The notes beneath the pieces are model-generated. The model saw only the letters and a list, made by a program, of their open reading frames with translations. It did no database searches and was not told the DNA's origin. A stretch of 64,000 nt of DNA, from NCBI RefSeq assembly GCF_013284055.1, contig NZ_CP054143.1, positions 2,418,001 through 2,482,000 on the forward strand, read 5' to 3'. This stretch comes from Deefgea piscis (GTDB taxonomy: Bacteria > Pseudomonadota > Gammaproteobacteria > Burkholderiales > Chitinibacteraceae). Positions 29,502 to 39,376 of the stretch are shown piece by piece; within the stretch, counting starts at the first letter, position 1; every line of letters begins with the position of its first letter. The translations under genes and the position numbers were made by a program.

Positions 29502-30787
29502 TGACCGTCTATGTAAAAGGCGTCGTGTTCGAGGGCGTCGAATTTGAAGATCCAAATTGCTGGCACCTTGACGAATATGTTAAGCGTGGCGGTTATGCGG
29601 CGTTGAAAAAAATCATTAATGACAAAATCACTCAAGATGAAGTCATTGCTGAAATGAAAACTTCAGGCTTGCGCGGCCGTGGCGGTGCAGGTTTCCCTAC
29701 TGGGTTGAAGTGGTCTTTCATGCCGCGCAGTTTTCCAGGACAAAAATATTTGGTATGCAATACCGATGAAGGTGAGCCTGGTACCTTTAAAGATCTCGAT
29801 ATTCAAGTGTATAACCCACATGCTCTGATTGAAGGCATGATTATTGGTGCTTACGCTATGGGTATTTCTGTTGGGTATAACTATATCCATGGCGAAATCT
29901 TTGAAGCCTATGAGCGTTTTGAAGTCGCACTTGAGCAAGCACGTGCTGCAGGCTTTTTAGGCGATAACATTTTAGGCTCTGACTTTAGTTTCCAGCTGCA
30001 TGCGCATCATGGTTATGGCGCCTATATCTGTGGTGAAGAAACTGCATTGCTTGAATCATTGGAAGGTAAAAAAGGACAGCCGCGCTTTAAGCCACCGTTT
30101 CCTGCTTCTTATGGTTTATATGGCAAGCCAACAACAATTAATAACACCGAAACATTTGCCTCGGTACCGTACATTATCCGCGAAGGCGGCCAGAAATTCC
30201 TTGAGCTAGGTAAACCAAATAACGGTGGCACTAAATTATTCTCGGTTTCTGGTCATGTAAACCGCCCGGGTAATTATGAGATTCCACTTGGCACGCCATT
30301 TTCTGAATTATTAGAAATGTGTGGCGGCATGCGTGATGGCAAAAAATTGAAAGCGGTGATTCCTGGTGGCTCTTCTGCGCCAGTATTGCCTGCTGACATC
30401 ATGATGCAATGTACGATGGATTACGATTCTATCGCTAAGGCCGGCTCAATGTTGGGTTCTGGCGCCGTAATCGTGATGGATGAAACAGTGAGTATGGTGA
30501 GTGCATTAGAGCGCTTGTCTTACTTCTATCACGAAGAATCATGTGGTCAATGCACACCTTGCCGTGAAGGTACAGGCTGGTTGTATCGTGTGGTGCATCG
30601 TATCGCGCATGGCGAAGGTCGTATGGAAGACCTCGATTTGCTATCGCGTGTTGGTGATAACATCGCTGGCCGCACAATTTGTGCGCTAGGTGATGCTGCA
30701 GTTTTCCCTGTGCGTGGAATGTTGAAACACTTCCGCCATGAATTCGAGGATTTGATTAATCAATCTCAGTCATCCAAGCCTTTGTAA
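29501..30787 (+). CDS. nuoF: NADH-quinone oxidoreductase subunit F
   Basis: This 428-residue NADH-binding subunit holds FMN and the [4Fe-4S] cluster N3. [16 protein letters not shown] contacts NADH and [15 protein letters not shown] is the FMN loop, and [10 protein letters not shown] plus a cysteine in GRTICALGD ligate the cluster. Electrons enter complex I here. It is followed by a 61-bp gap before nuoG. Confidence 0.97.
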   Translation: MTVYVKGVVFEGVEFEDPNCWHLDEYVKRGGYAALKKIINDKITQDEVIAEMKTSGLRGRGGAGFPTGLKWSFMPRSFPGQKYLVCNTDEGEPGTFKDLDIQVYNPHALIEGMIIGAYAMGISVGYNYIHGEIFEAYERFEVALEQARAAGFLGDNILGSDFSFQLHAHHGYGAYICGEETALLESLEGKKGQPRFKPPFPASYGLYGKPTTINNTETFASVPYIIREGGQKFLELGKPNNGGTKLFSVSGHVNRPGNYEIPLGTPFSELLEMCGGMRDGKKLKAVIPGGSSAPVLPADIMMQCTMDYDSIAKAGSMLGSGAVIVMDETVSMVSALERLSYFYHEESCGQCTPCREGTGWLYRVVHRIAHGEGRMEDLDLLSRVGDNIAGRTICALGDAAVFPVRGMLKHFRHEFEDLINQSQSSKPL

Positions 30788-30848
30788 TTGGGTCGTCTGT
30801 AATTAGTCGAGTTTTCTTTTGAATTATTGCCTTTGAATCGAGTCGAGC

Positions 30849-33173
30849 ATGTTGGAAATCGAAATCGACGGTAAAAAATTGACAGTCCCTGGTGGTAGCA
30901 CTGTGATGGACGCAGCCAATTCGATTGGTGTGCACATTCCACATTTTTGCTATCACAAGAAACTCTCAATTGCCGCAAGCTGCCGTATGTGTCTAGTTCA
31001 GGTTGAAAAAGCACCTAAGCCTTTGCCGGCCTGTGCAACACCTGTTACTGATGGCATGAAAGTTTGGACCCATTCTGATCAAGCGGTTACCGCACAGAAA
31101 GGGGTAATGGAATTTTTGCTGATTAATCACCCATTGGATTGTCCAATTTGTGATCAAGGTGGCGAATGTCAGTTGCAAGATCTGGCTGTTGGCTATGGCC
31201 AAACTGGTTCTGAATACGCAGAAGAAAAGCGTGTCGTTGCCAATAAAGATCTTGGACCTTTGATTTCAACGGATATGACACGCTGTATTCATTGCAGCCG
31301 TTGCGTTCGCTTTACTGAAGAAATCGCCGGCTTCCAAGAATTAGGCATGGCCAATCGCGGAGAATTTACCGAAGTAATGCCATTTATTGGCAAAACGGTG
31401 AATTCAGAGATTTCTGGCAACGTGATCGATTTGTGTCCGGTTGGCGCTTTAACAAGCAAGCCGTTCCGTTACACTGCGCGCACGTGGGAATTGTCTCGTC
31501 GTAAATCGGTGAGTGCACACGATGGTTTGGGTTCTAACTTGGTCGTACAAGTTAAGAACAACAAAGTAATGCGTGTGTTGCCGTTGGAAAATGAAGCAAT
31601 CAATGAATGCTGGTTATCAGATCGCGATCGCTATTCATACGAAGCTTTGAATTCTGAAGAGCGACTCACTAAGCCGATGCTCAAGCAAGGCGGTGTTTGG
31701 CAAGAAACCGATTGGCAAACTGCACTTGAATACGTTGCGAATGGTTTAAAGCAAGTGATTGCTGAGCATGGTAAAGACAGTGTTGCCGCTGTTGCGTCGC
31801 CAAACTCTACGGTTGAAGAGTTATTTGCGCTGCGTAAAGTGATGGCAGGTTTAGGTGTGGAGTCGGTACAGGCATTTGCTCGTAGTGCTGATTTCTCGCT
31901 TAAAACGCAAGGCGCTCAATGGTTGGGTCAGTCATTGCTTGAGCTGTCACAAAATGAAGCCATTTTGTTAGTGGGCTCCACATTGCGTAAAGAGCAGCCA
32001 TTACTGGCTCAGCGTTTACGTCAATCAGTGAAAAAAGGTTTGCAGCTATCCGCTGTAAATCCACACTCAGATGAAATGTTGACCAAGCTAGTTGGCGAAG
32101 TTGTTGTGCGTCCAGACCAGCTGGTGGAAGGCTTGTTACAAGTTATTCAAGCATTTGTTGAGTTGAAATCAGTGCCGGTACCGAATGGCGTTGATTTGTC
32201 GAATGTGCTGGTTTCTGATGCGGCACGTGCGATTGCTTTGAGTTTTGATGGTAAAGCCAAAACCGCTATTTTATTGGGTAATGTCGCCCAAACGAATGCG
32301 CGTTATGCTGAAATTTACGCTGCTGCCACTGCGTTAGCAGTGTTGACTGGCGCGACATTGGGTGTGCCGGCCATGGCTGCCAACAGTGTTGGTGCGCAAT
32401 TAGTGGGTGCGGATCTCGGAGCGGATATTTTTGGTGCTGGTTCATTGGCAAACGCGAAAAAAGCGTATGTATTTTTAGGTGTTGAGCCTGAATATGATGC
32501 ACACAACGGCGCTCATGCTTTGGCCGCAGCAAAAAATGCCGAGATGGTGGTTGTAATGTCACCATTCCAAAGCTGTGCAATGGATTATGCCGATGTGATT
32601 TTGCCGATCTCTCCATTTAGCGAAACATCAGGTACGTTCGTGAATATGGAAGGTAAAGCACAAAGCTTTAATGGTGTAGTGCGGCCATTGGGCGAGACGC
32701 GTCCAGCGTGGAAAGTATTCCGAGTGCTAGGCAATCTATTTGGATTCTCTGGTTTTGAATACAACTCATCAGAAGAAATTCGTGATGAAGCCTTGGCTGG
32801 TGAAATTGCGCCACGTTTAAGTAATGCCGTTGTGAGTACACATGCTGTGCGTACACAATCTGCACAGGGTTTAGTTCGCTTAGGCGAAGTGCCTTTGTAT
32901 CAGGTTGATTCCATCGTTCGTCGTTCGCCAAGTTTACAAGCAACTCAAGACGCTTTGCTCGCCAGCACTTTACGTGCTAATGCTACGACACTGGCTAAAT
33001 TGGGCTTGGTTGTTGATGGTCAAGCCATTGTTCAGCAAGAGCAGGGTAGTGCCACATTGTTGGTGGCGCTCGATGATGGCTTACTTGACGATGTAATTCG
33101 CGTTGCTGCTTCGCATCCATTAACTCGTAATTTGGGTGATATGGTTGGCGCTGTTGAAGTGCTGAAGGCTTAA
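30849..33173 (+). CDS. nuoG: NADH-quinone oxidoreductase subunit G
   Basis: This 774-residue subunit carries electrons through several Fe-S clusters. An N-terminal ferredoxin domain holds [2Fe-2S] N1b (CYHKKLSIAASCRMC and the cysteine in PACATPV). A His/Cys cluster N5 motif lies around CPICDQGGECQLQD, and CIHCSRCVRF with CPVGAL holds N4. The large C-terminal part is a molybdopterin-oxidoreductase-like domain without cofactor residues. The extra N7 cluster cysteines of E. coli NuoG are not seen after CPVGAL, as in most alpha/betaproteobacteria. Confidence 0.95.
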   Translation: MLEIEIDGKKLTVPGGSTVMDAANSIGVHIPHFCYHKKLSIAASCRMCLVQVEKAPKPLPACATPVTDGMKVWTHSDQAVTAQKGVMEFLLINHPLDCPICDQGGECQLQDLAVGYGQTGSEYAEEKRVVANKDLGPLISTDMTRCIHCSRCVRFTEEIAGFQELGMANRGEFTEVMPFIGKTVNSEISGNVIDLCPVGALTSKPFRYTARTWELSRRKSVSAHDGLGSNLVVQVKNNKVMRVLPLENEAINECWLSDRDRYSYEALNSEERLTKPMLKQGGVWQETDWQTALEYVANGLKQVIAEHGKDSVAAVASPNSTVEELFALRKVMAGLGVESVQAFARSADFSLKTQGAQWLGQSLLELSQNEAILLVGSTLRKEQPLLAQRLRQSVKKGLQLSAVNPHSDEMLTKLVGEVVVRPDQLVEGLLQVIQAFVELKSVPVPNGVDLSNVLVSDAARAIALSFDGKAKTAILLGNVAQTNARYAEIYAAATALAVLTGATLGVPAMAANSVGAQLVGADLGADIFGAGSLANAKKAYVFLGVEPEYDAHNGAHALAAAKNAEMVVVMSPFQSCAMDYADVILPISPFSETSGTFVNMEGKAQSFNGVVRPLGETRPAWKVFRVLGNLFGFSGFEYNSSEEIRDEALAGEIAPRLSNAVVSTHAVRTQSAQGLVRLGEVPLYQVDSIVRRSPSLQATQDALLASTLRANATTLAKLGLVVDGQAIVQQEQGSATLLVALDDGLLDDVIRVAASHPLTRNLGDMVGAVEVLKA

Positions 33174-33185
33174 GGGGGGCAGAAC

Positions 33186-34229
33186 ATGGAATTTCTACAA
33201 AGTTATTTGGGTTATGACATTGCTTTTGTCGTTTGGACACTACTCAAGATTATTTTGATTGTGGCGCCCATTATGGGGGCGGTGGCTTATTTAACGCTGG
33301 CAGAACGTAAAGTAATTGGTTTTATGCAAATTCGGATTGGCCCTAATCGGGTTGGTCCTTTCGGTTTGCTACAGCCGGTTGCCGATGGCGTTAAGCTATT
33401 GTTAAAAGAAATTATTGCGCCAAGTGCCGCGGATAAAAAGCTGTTCTTCTTGGCACCCATCATGGTATTGGTTCCTGCGCTAGGCGCATGGGCGGTTGTA
33501 CCGTTTTACCCTGGGTATGTATTGGCTGATGTGAACGTGGGGTTACTCTACGTGATGGCCATTACATCAATGGGTGTTTACGGTGTGATCTTGGCAGGAT
33601 GGGCGTCTAATTCGAAATATGCTTTCTTGGGTGGTATGCGTGCAGCTGCTCAAGTGATCTCTTACGAGTTGGCAATGGGTTTTGCGCTGGTTGGCGTGAT
33701 TATGGTTTCAGGTAGTTTGAACCTCACCGCAATTGTTGAGCAGCAAGGTCAAGGTATGGCTGGTGGCTCGATCTTGTCTTGGAATTTGATCCCGCTGTTA
33801 CCGCTGTTTGTTGTGTACTTCATCGCCGGTGTTGCCGAAACTAACCGTGCACCATTTGACGTGACTGAAGGTGAGTCTGAAATTGTTGCTGGACACATGG
33901 TTGAGTATTCGGGCATGGGTTTTGCGCTGTTCTTCTTGGCTGAATACGCCAATATGATTTTGATTTCAGCGATGGCTTCGGTGATGTTCTTGGGTGGTTG
34001 GTTGTCACCATTCCCTGCGTCAATTCCTGTTCTTGGCGCGGCTAGCCCGCTGTGGTGGGTGTTGAAAGTTGCATTCTTGCTGTTCTGCTTCTTGTGGTTC
34101 CGCGCAACATTTCCGCGCTATCGTTACGATCAATTAATGCGCCTAGGTTGGAAGATCTTTATTCCAGTAACTTTGGTTTGGATTGTCTTGGTGGGTGCTT
34201 GGATGCAGACCCCTTGGTCGATCTGGTAA
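33186..34229 (+). CDS. nuoH: NADH-quinone oxidoreductase subunit H
   Basis: This 347-residue ND1-type membrane subunit lies at the junction of the peripheral and membrane arms and forms part of the quinone tunnel. Eight predicted membrane segments are present. Signature loops are [20 protein letters not shown] and [20 protein letters not shown]. Spacing is 12 bp from nuoG and 18 bp to nuoI. Confidence 0.96.
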   Translation: MEFLQSYLGYDIAFVVWTLLKIILIVAPIMGAVAYLTLAERKVIGFMQIRIGPNRVGPFGLLQPVADGVKLLLKEIIAPSAADKKLFFLAPIMVLVPALGAWAVVPFYPGYVLADVNVGLLYVMAITSMGVYGVILAGWASNSKYAFLGGMRAAAQVISYELAMGFALVGVIMVSGSLNLTAIVEQQGQGMAGGSILSWNLIPLLPLFVVYFIAGVAETNRAPFDVTEGESEIVAGHMVEYSGMGFALFFLAEYANMILISAMASVMFLGGWLSPFPASIPVLGAASPLWWVLKVAFLLFCFLWFRATFPRYRYDQLMRLGWKIFIPVTLVWIVLVGAWMQTPWSIW

Positions 34230-34247
34230 TGGAAAAGGACTTACGCC

Positions 34248-34739
34248 ATGGATAAAATTTTATATTTCTTTAAAACCTTCTTGCTGGTTGAATTGGTGAA
34301 GGGCTTGTTATTAACGGGTCGTCACTTTTTCCAGCGGAAGATTACAGTGCAATTTCCTGAGGAAAAAACACCGTATAGCCCGCGTTTTCGTGGCTTACAT
34401 GCCCAGCGCCGCTACGCCAATGGCGAAGAGCGTTGTATTGCTTGCAAATTGTGTGAAGCGGTTTGCCCGGCTATGGCGATTACGATTGAATCAGAGGCGC
34501 GTCCTGACGATAAAACTCGTCGTACCAGCCGTTATGATATTGACCTGACTAAGTGTATTTTTTGCGGTTTTTGTGAAGAAGCCTGTCCGGTTGATGCGAT
34601 TGTAGAAACGCATATTTATGAATATCACGGTGAAAAACGTGGCGATTTGTATTACACCAAGCCAATGTTGTTGGCAGTCGGTGATAAATACGAAGCTGAA
34701 ATCGCTGAACGCAAAGCTGCTGATGCTAAGTATCGCTAG
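34248..34739 (+). CDS. nuoI: NADH-quinone oxidoreductase subunit I
   Basis: This 163-residue ferredoxin-like subunit has two [4Fe-4S] clusters (N6a and N6b), visible as [12 protein letters not shown] and [12 protein letters not shown] with a conserved spacing of about 30 residues. An amphipathic N-terminal helix rests on the membrane. It relays electrons from NuoG to NuoB. Confidence 0.97.
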   Translation: MDKILYFFKTFLLVELVKGLLLTGRHFFQRKITVQFPEEKTPYSPRFRGLHAQRRYANGEERCIACKLCEAVCPAMAITIESEARPDDKTRRTSRYDIDLTKCIFCGFCEEACPVDAIVETHIYEYHGEKRGDLYYTKPMLLAVGDKYEAEIAERKAADAKYR

Positions 34740-34748
34740 GAATAAAAT

Positions 34749-35384
34749 ATGACTTTAGCGCTTTTTTATATCTTTGCTGCAGTGCTGATTTTTGCCGCAT
34801 TTCGGGTGATTACAGCTAAGAATCCAGTCCATGCCGTGCTGTATTTGGTATTGTCATTCTTTAATAGCGCCGTATTGTGGATGCTGATTAAAGCTGAGTT
34901 TTTGGCTGTTTCACTGATTGTGATTTATGTCGGTGCGGTAATGGTGTTGTTCTTGTTTGTGGTGATGATGCTGGATATTAACTTCGAAGCGTTACGCAAG
35001 AGCTTTTGGAAGTTTCTACCGGTGGCAGGTACCGTTGCAATCATTATGTTGATTGAAATGGTGCTGATTTTGTCGCATCGTGCAGCACAAATTGATGAAT
35101 CTCGTTTGCTTGAACCAAGCTTTAACACCGCATCAGCTGAAACATTGGGCATGTTAATTTATACCCAGTATTTCTTACCGTTCCAGTTGTCGGCAGTGTT
35201 GTTGTTGGTTGGGATGATTGCAGCGATTGCTCTGACATTACGCAAGCGTAAGAACACCAAGTATATCAATCCGGGTGAGCAAGTTCGTGTAAAACGTGAC
35301 GATCGCTTACGGATTGTAAAAATGGCGTCTGAGCCAAAAGATTCGGCAAGTGATGCCCAGTCTACCGATCAACCTGCAGCCTAA
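34749..35384 (+). CDS. nuoJ: NADH-quinone oxidoreductase subunit J
   Basis: This 211-residue ND6-type membrane subunit has five hydrophobic segments in the first 165 residues, including the conserved VIYVGAVMVLFLFVVMML with the pi-bulge glycine region of the third helix. A hydrophilic tail of about 40 residues (from RKRKN) ends in a serine/aspartate-rich stretch that is usually variable in the family. Confidence 0.94.
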   Translation: MTLALFYIFAAVLIFAAFRVITAKNPVHAVLYLVLSFFNSAVLWMLIKAEFLAVSLIVIYVGAVMVLFLFVVMMLDINFEALRKSFWKFLPVAGTVAIIMLIEMVLILSHRAAQIDESRLLEPSFNTASAETLGMLIYTQYFLPFQLSAVLLLVGMIAAIALTLRKRKNTKYINPGEQVRVKRDDRLRIVKMASEPKDSASDAQSTDQPAA

Positions 35385-35414
35385 TTGGCCTAGATAAGAG
35401 TTTAGGGAGGATAT

Positions 35415-35720
35415 GTGCTTACACTGACTCATTACCTTGTGCTGGGCGCAATTATGTTTGCGATCAGCGTGTTTGGCATTTTCATGAACCGCAAAAATCT
35501 AATCGTATTGCTCATGGCAATCGAATTGATGTTGTTGTCCGTGAATATGAATTTCATCGCGTTTTCGCAGTTTTTAGGCGATACCGGTGGCCAGATTTTC
35601 GTCTTCTTTATCCTAACCGTTGCTGCAGCCGAATCGGCTATTGGCCTCGCTATCTTGGTGGTGCTCTTCCGTAATTTACGGTCGATTAACGTCGAAGATT
35701 TGGATAGCCTGAAGGGTTAA
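35415..35720 (+). CDS. nuoK: NADH-quinone oxidoreductase subunit K
   Basis: This 101-residue ND4L-type subunit has three membrane helices and the two buried glutamates needed for proton pumping (in [11 protein letters not shown] and [11 protein letters not shown]). It begins at GTG 35415 with GGGAGG upstream. Confidence 0.96.
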   Translation: MLTLTHYLVLGAIMFAISVFGIFMNRKNLIVLLMAIELMLLSVNMNFIAFSQFLGDTGGQIFVFFILTVAAAESAIGLAILVVLFRNLRSINVEDLDSLKG

Positions 35721-35752
35721 ACCGGACAACATAGAATCGGACAATAATACCA

Positions 35753-37783
35753 ATGGATATGAAATCGATTTATCTGCTTATACCGCTAGCGCCATTATTG
35801 GGCTCGCTAATCGCTGGTCTTTTTGGCTGGGCGATTGGCCGTCGAGCGGCACATATTGCAACGATTGCAGGCGTTGCAACATCGTTTGCTTTGTCGGCGT
35901 ACACCTTAAATTATTTGCTCAATGGCGGCGAGTCGTTTAATGGCAATCTCTACACATGGCTTTCAGTCAATGGCGTGGATTTGAATATCGGCTTTTTAGT
36001 TGATAATCTCACCGCGATGATGATGTGTGTAGTTACCTTTGTGTCGCTGATGGTGCATATCTACACGATTGGCTATATGCAAGATGACCCTGGTTATCAG
36101 CGCTTTTTTAGTTATATCTCATTGTTTACTTTCTCGATGTTGATGCTCGTAATGAGTAATAACTTTGTGCAGCTGTTTTTTGGCTGGGAAGCAGTGGGCT
36201 TAGTGTCGTATCTGTTGATCGGTTTTTGGTTTAAACGCCCAACAGCAACATTTGCAAACTTGAAAGCCTTTTTGGTTAATCGTGTGGGTGACTTAGGTTT
36301 CTTGCTCGGGATCGGGTTGGTATTGGCTCATTTTGGGACTCTGGATTACGCCGAAGTGTTTGCAAAAGCGCCTGAGCTTAAAGATGCGACGATTAGTTTG
36401 TTTGCTGGTACGCCATGGTCATTGATGACAGTGACTTGCATCTTGCTGTTCATTGGTGCAATGGGTAAATCGGCGCAGTTTCCGCTGCATGTTTGGTTGC
36501 CAGATTCAATGGAAGGCCCGACACCAATTTCAGCGCTGATCCATGCCGCAACGATGGTTACTGCGGGTATCTTTATGGTTTCACGGATGTCTCCGTTGTT
36601 CGAGATGTCAGATACCGCACTCAATTTCGTTTTAGTGATTGGTGCAATTACCGCGCTATTTATGGGTTTCCTTGGGATTATCCAGAACGACATTAAGCGA
36701 GTTGTTGCTTATTCGACTTTGTCGCAGTTGGGTTACATGACGGTGGCCTTGGGTGTTTCAGCGTACTCAGTGGCGTTAATGCACTTAATGACGCACGCCT
36801 TCTTTAAGGCTTTGCTATTCCTTGCTGCGGGCTCAGTGATTATGGGTATGCACCATGATCAAGATATCCGCAATATGGGTGGCTTGCGTAAATATATGCC
36901 GATCACTTGGATCACGTCGTTGATTGGCTCATTAGCTTTGATTGGTACGCCATTTTTCTCGGGCTTCTATTCAAAAGACTCAATTATCCTTGCGGTTGAA
37001 GCTTCTAAATTGCCTGGTGCTGGATTTGCGTATTTTGCTGTCGTTGCTGGCGTGTTTGTTACGGCATTTTATTCGTTCCGGATGTATTTTTTGGTGTTCC
37101 ACGGCAAAGAGCAGTGGATGCAAAAGAAAGATGCACATCATGCCCACGATGATCACGATCATCATCATGGTTTGGGACCGAATGAAAAGCCGCACGAGTC
37201 GCCTTGGGTTGTTACCTTGCCGTTGATTTTGCTCGCGATTCCTTCAGTAATCGTTGGATATATCGCAATTAGCCCGATGTTAGCCGGTGATTTCTTTAAA
37301 GATGTGCTGACGGTTAATCTTGAGGCTCACCCAGCCATGGAGGCGGTGGTTCACCATGCGCACGATGCGATGGGTATGGCGACTCACGCGTTTGTCACAT
37401 TGCCATTTTGGTTGGCTTTTGCTGGTGTTGCAACTGCTTGGCTGTTCTATTTGAAGGCACCGCAACTTCCTGCTGCATGTGATCGATTCTTTACTGCAAT
37501 TGGCGTTAGAAAACTGCTTGAAGAAAAGTATTACATGGATCATTTGTACATCAATGTGTTTACCGCAGGTGCTCGCGCGCTGGGTACGGTGCTCTGGAAA
37601 GTGGGTGATACATTGTTGATTGATGGTCTGTTGGTGAACGGGGCCGCTAAGCTTGTTGGCGTGTTCTCAGGTCTTATTCGTCGCCTGCAAACTGGATACA
37701 TTTACCATTACGCTTTTGCAATGATTATTGGCGCCTTGCTGCTGATGACTTGGTGGTTGGGTGGCGTACTCACTTTGCAGTGA
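35753..37783 (+). CDS. nuoL: NADH-quinone oxidoreductase subunit L
   Basis: This 676-residue antiporter-like proton-pumping subunit has about 14-16 membrane helices plus the long lateral helix near the C-terminus. The core motif HAATMVTAGIFMVSRMSP and the GKSAQFPLHVWLPDSMEGPT region carry the pump residues. An insertion near residues 460-475 is strikingly histidine/aspartate-rich (HHAHDDHDHHHG) and faces solvent between two helices. Confidence 0.96.
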   Translation: MDMKSIYLLIPLAPLLGSLIAGLFGWAIGRRAAHIATIAGVATSFALSAYTLNYLLNGGESFNGNLYTWLSVNGVDLNIGFLVDNLTAMMMCVVTFVSLMVHIYTIGYMQDDPGYQRFFSYISLFTFSMLMLVMSNNFVQLFFGWEAVGLVSYLLIGFWFKRPTATFANLKAFLVNRVGDLGFLLGIGLVLAHFGTLDYAEVFAKAPELKDATISLFAGTPWSLMTVTCILLFIGAMGKSAQFPLHVWLPDSMEGPTPISALIHAATMVTAGIFMVSRMSPLFEMSDTALNFVLVIGAITALFMGFLGIIQNDIKRVVAYSTLSQLGYMTVALGVSAYSVALMHLMTHAFFKALLFLAAGSVIMGMHHDQDIRNMGGLRKYMPITWITSLIGSLALIGTPFFSGFYSKDSIILAVEASKLPGAGFAYFAVVAGVFVTAFYSFRMYFLVFHGKEQWMQKKDAHHAHDDHDHHHGLGPNEKPHESPWVVTLPLILLAIPSVIVGYIAISPMLAGDFFKDVLTVNLEAHPAMEAVVHHAHDAMGMATHAFVTLPFWLAFAGVATAWLFYLKAPQLPAACDRFFTAIGVRKLLEEKYYMDHLYINVFTAGARALGTVLWKVGDTLLIDGLLVNGAAKLVGVFSGLIRRLQTGYIYHYAFAMIIGALLLMTWWLGGVLTLQ

Positions 37784-37842
37784 TTGGTGTTGTTTCGCTT
37801 TTTTGATGACGACAGATTTAATACATAACAAGTAGGTTAAAT

Positions 37843-39348
37843 ATGACGGGTAATCTCCTCAGCCTTGCAATCTGGCTGCCCATTGTGGCAGGTTTGATTG
37901 TGCTTGCTACGGGTAGCGATAAAAATGCTCCCGCAGCGCGCTGGCTGGCGCTGATGGGCGCTTTGGTTTCTTTTTTGGTTACGATTCCGCTTTACACTGG
38001 CTTTGATACGTTTCACGGCGGTATGCAATTCACGGAAATGAAGCCGTGGGTTGAAAGCTTGAATATTAACTATCACCTCGGCGTAGATGGTTTGTCTATG
38101 CTGTTTGTGATTTTGAATAGTTTTACCACTTTATTGGTGGTATTGGCTGGCTGGCAAGTGATTCAAAAGCGTGTAGCGCAATACATGGCTGCATTTTTGA
38201 TCATGTCTGGTTTGATCAATGGCGCATTTGCGGCCATGGATGCCATTTTGTTTTATGCCTTCTTTGAAGCCATGCTCATCCCGATGTACCTGATTATTGG
38301 TGTATGGGGTGGTGCTCGTCGTGTGTATGCGTCGGTTAAGTTCTTCTTGTATACCTTGCTTGGCTCTTTGTTGACTTTGGTTGCGTTTATTTATCTGTAC
38401 TATCAAAGTGGCGGTAGTTTTGAGATTGCAGCATTCCAACGCTTGCCGTTGACAATGGGCGCGCAAACCATGCTGTTGATCGCATTCTTTTTTGCCTTTG
38501 CGGTGAAAGTACCAATGTGGCCAGTGCATACTTGGTTGCCAGACGCTCACGTTGAGGCGCCAACAGGCGGTTCGATGGTGTTGGCCGCAATTACTTTGAA
38601 ACTGGGTGCTTACGGTTTCTTGCGATTTGTCTTGCCGATTCTGCCTGATGCTTCGCGTGAGTATGCGTGGCTAATGATTGCGCTATCACTGGTTGCAGTC
38701 GTATACATCGGTATGGTGGCTTTGGTTCAGACTGATATGAAGAAGTTGGTTGCTTACTCATCGATCTCTCATATGGGTTTTGTAACGCTCGGCTTCTTTA
38801 TGTTTGGCGGACTAACTGGTCGTGAATTGAACTCTTGGGCAGTTGAAGGCGCTTTAGTTCAGATGATTTCACACGGCTTTGTTTCTGCGGCGATGTTCTT
38901 CTGTATTGGTGTGATGTACGACCGCGTACATAGCCGAAAAATTGCCGATTACGGTGGTGTTGCTAATAAAATGCCAATTTTCGCCTCATTTATGATGTTG
39001 TTTGCAATGGCCAATTCTGGCTTGCCGGCAACATCGGGCTTTGTTGGCGAGTTTATGGTGGTGTTGGGTGCTGTTCAGGTTAATTTCTGGTACGCCTTGG
39101 CAGGTGCAACCACGCTGATTTTTGGTGCGGCCTACACACTTTGGATGTATAAGCGCGTGATTTTTGGCGAAGTTGCAAATCAAAATGTAGCTGAGCTTAA
39201 GGATGTCAATAAACGTGAATTTTTAATTCTAGCGGTGTTAGCCATCGCCGTTTTAGGAATGGGTTTATATCCAGCGCCGTTTACCGAGGTGATGCACCAA
39301 TCAGTGAATGATCTGATTTGGCAAGCTTCACAGACCAAGCTTAATTAA
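37843..39348 (+). CDS. nuoM: NADH-quinone oxidoreductase subunit M
   Basis: This 501-residue ND4-type proton-pumping subunit has about 14 membrane helices. Conserved features are FYAFFEAMLIPMYLIIG with the key glutamate, FAVKVPMWPVHTWLPDAHVE and the discontinuous-helix region HMGFVTLGFF. It follows nuoL after 59 bp and precedes nuoN by 28 bp. Confidence 0.96.
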   Translation: MTGNLLSLAIWLPIVAGLIVLATGSDKNAPAARWLALMGALVSFLVTIPLYTGFDTFHGGMQFTEMKPWVESLNINYHLGVDGLSMLFVILNSFTTLLVVLAGWQVIQKRVAQYMAAFLIMSGLINGAFAAMDAILFYAFFEAMLIPMYLIIGVWGGARRVYASVKFFLYTLLGSLLTLVAFIYLYYQSGGSFEIAAFQRLPLTMGAQTMLLIAFFFAFAVKVPMWPVHTWLPDAHVEAPTGGSMVLAAITLKLGAYGFLRFVLPILPDASREYAWLMIALSLVAVVYIGMVALVQTDMKKLVAYSSISHMGFVTLGFFMFGGLTGRELNSWAVEGALVQMISHGFVSAAMFFCIGVMYDRVHSRKIADYGGVANKMPIFASFMMLFAMANSGLPATSGFVGEFMVVLGAVQVNFWYALAGATTLIFGAAYTLWMYKRVIFGEVANQNVAELKDVNKREFLILAVLAIAVLGMGLYPAPFTEVMHQSVNDLIWQASQTKLN

Positions 39349-39376
39349 TCCTTATTATAAGAAATAGGCTAGAACC

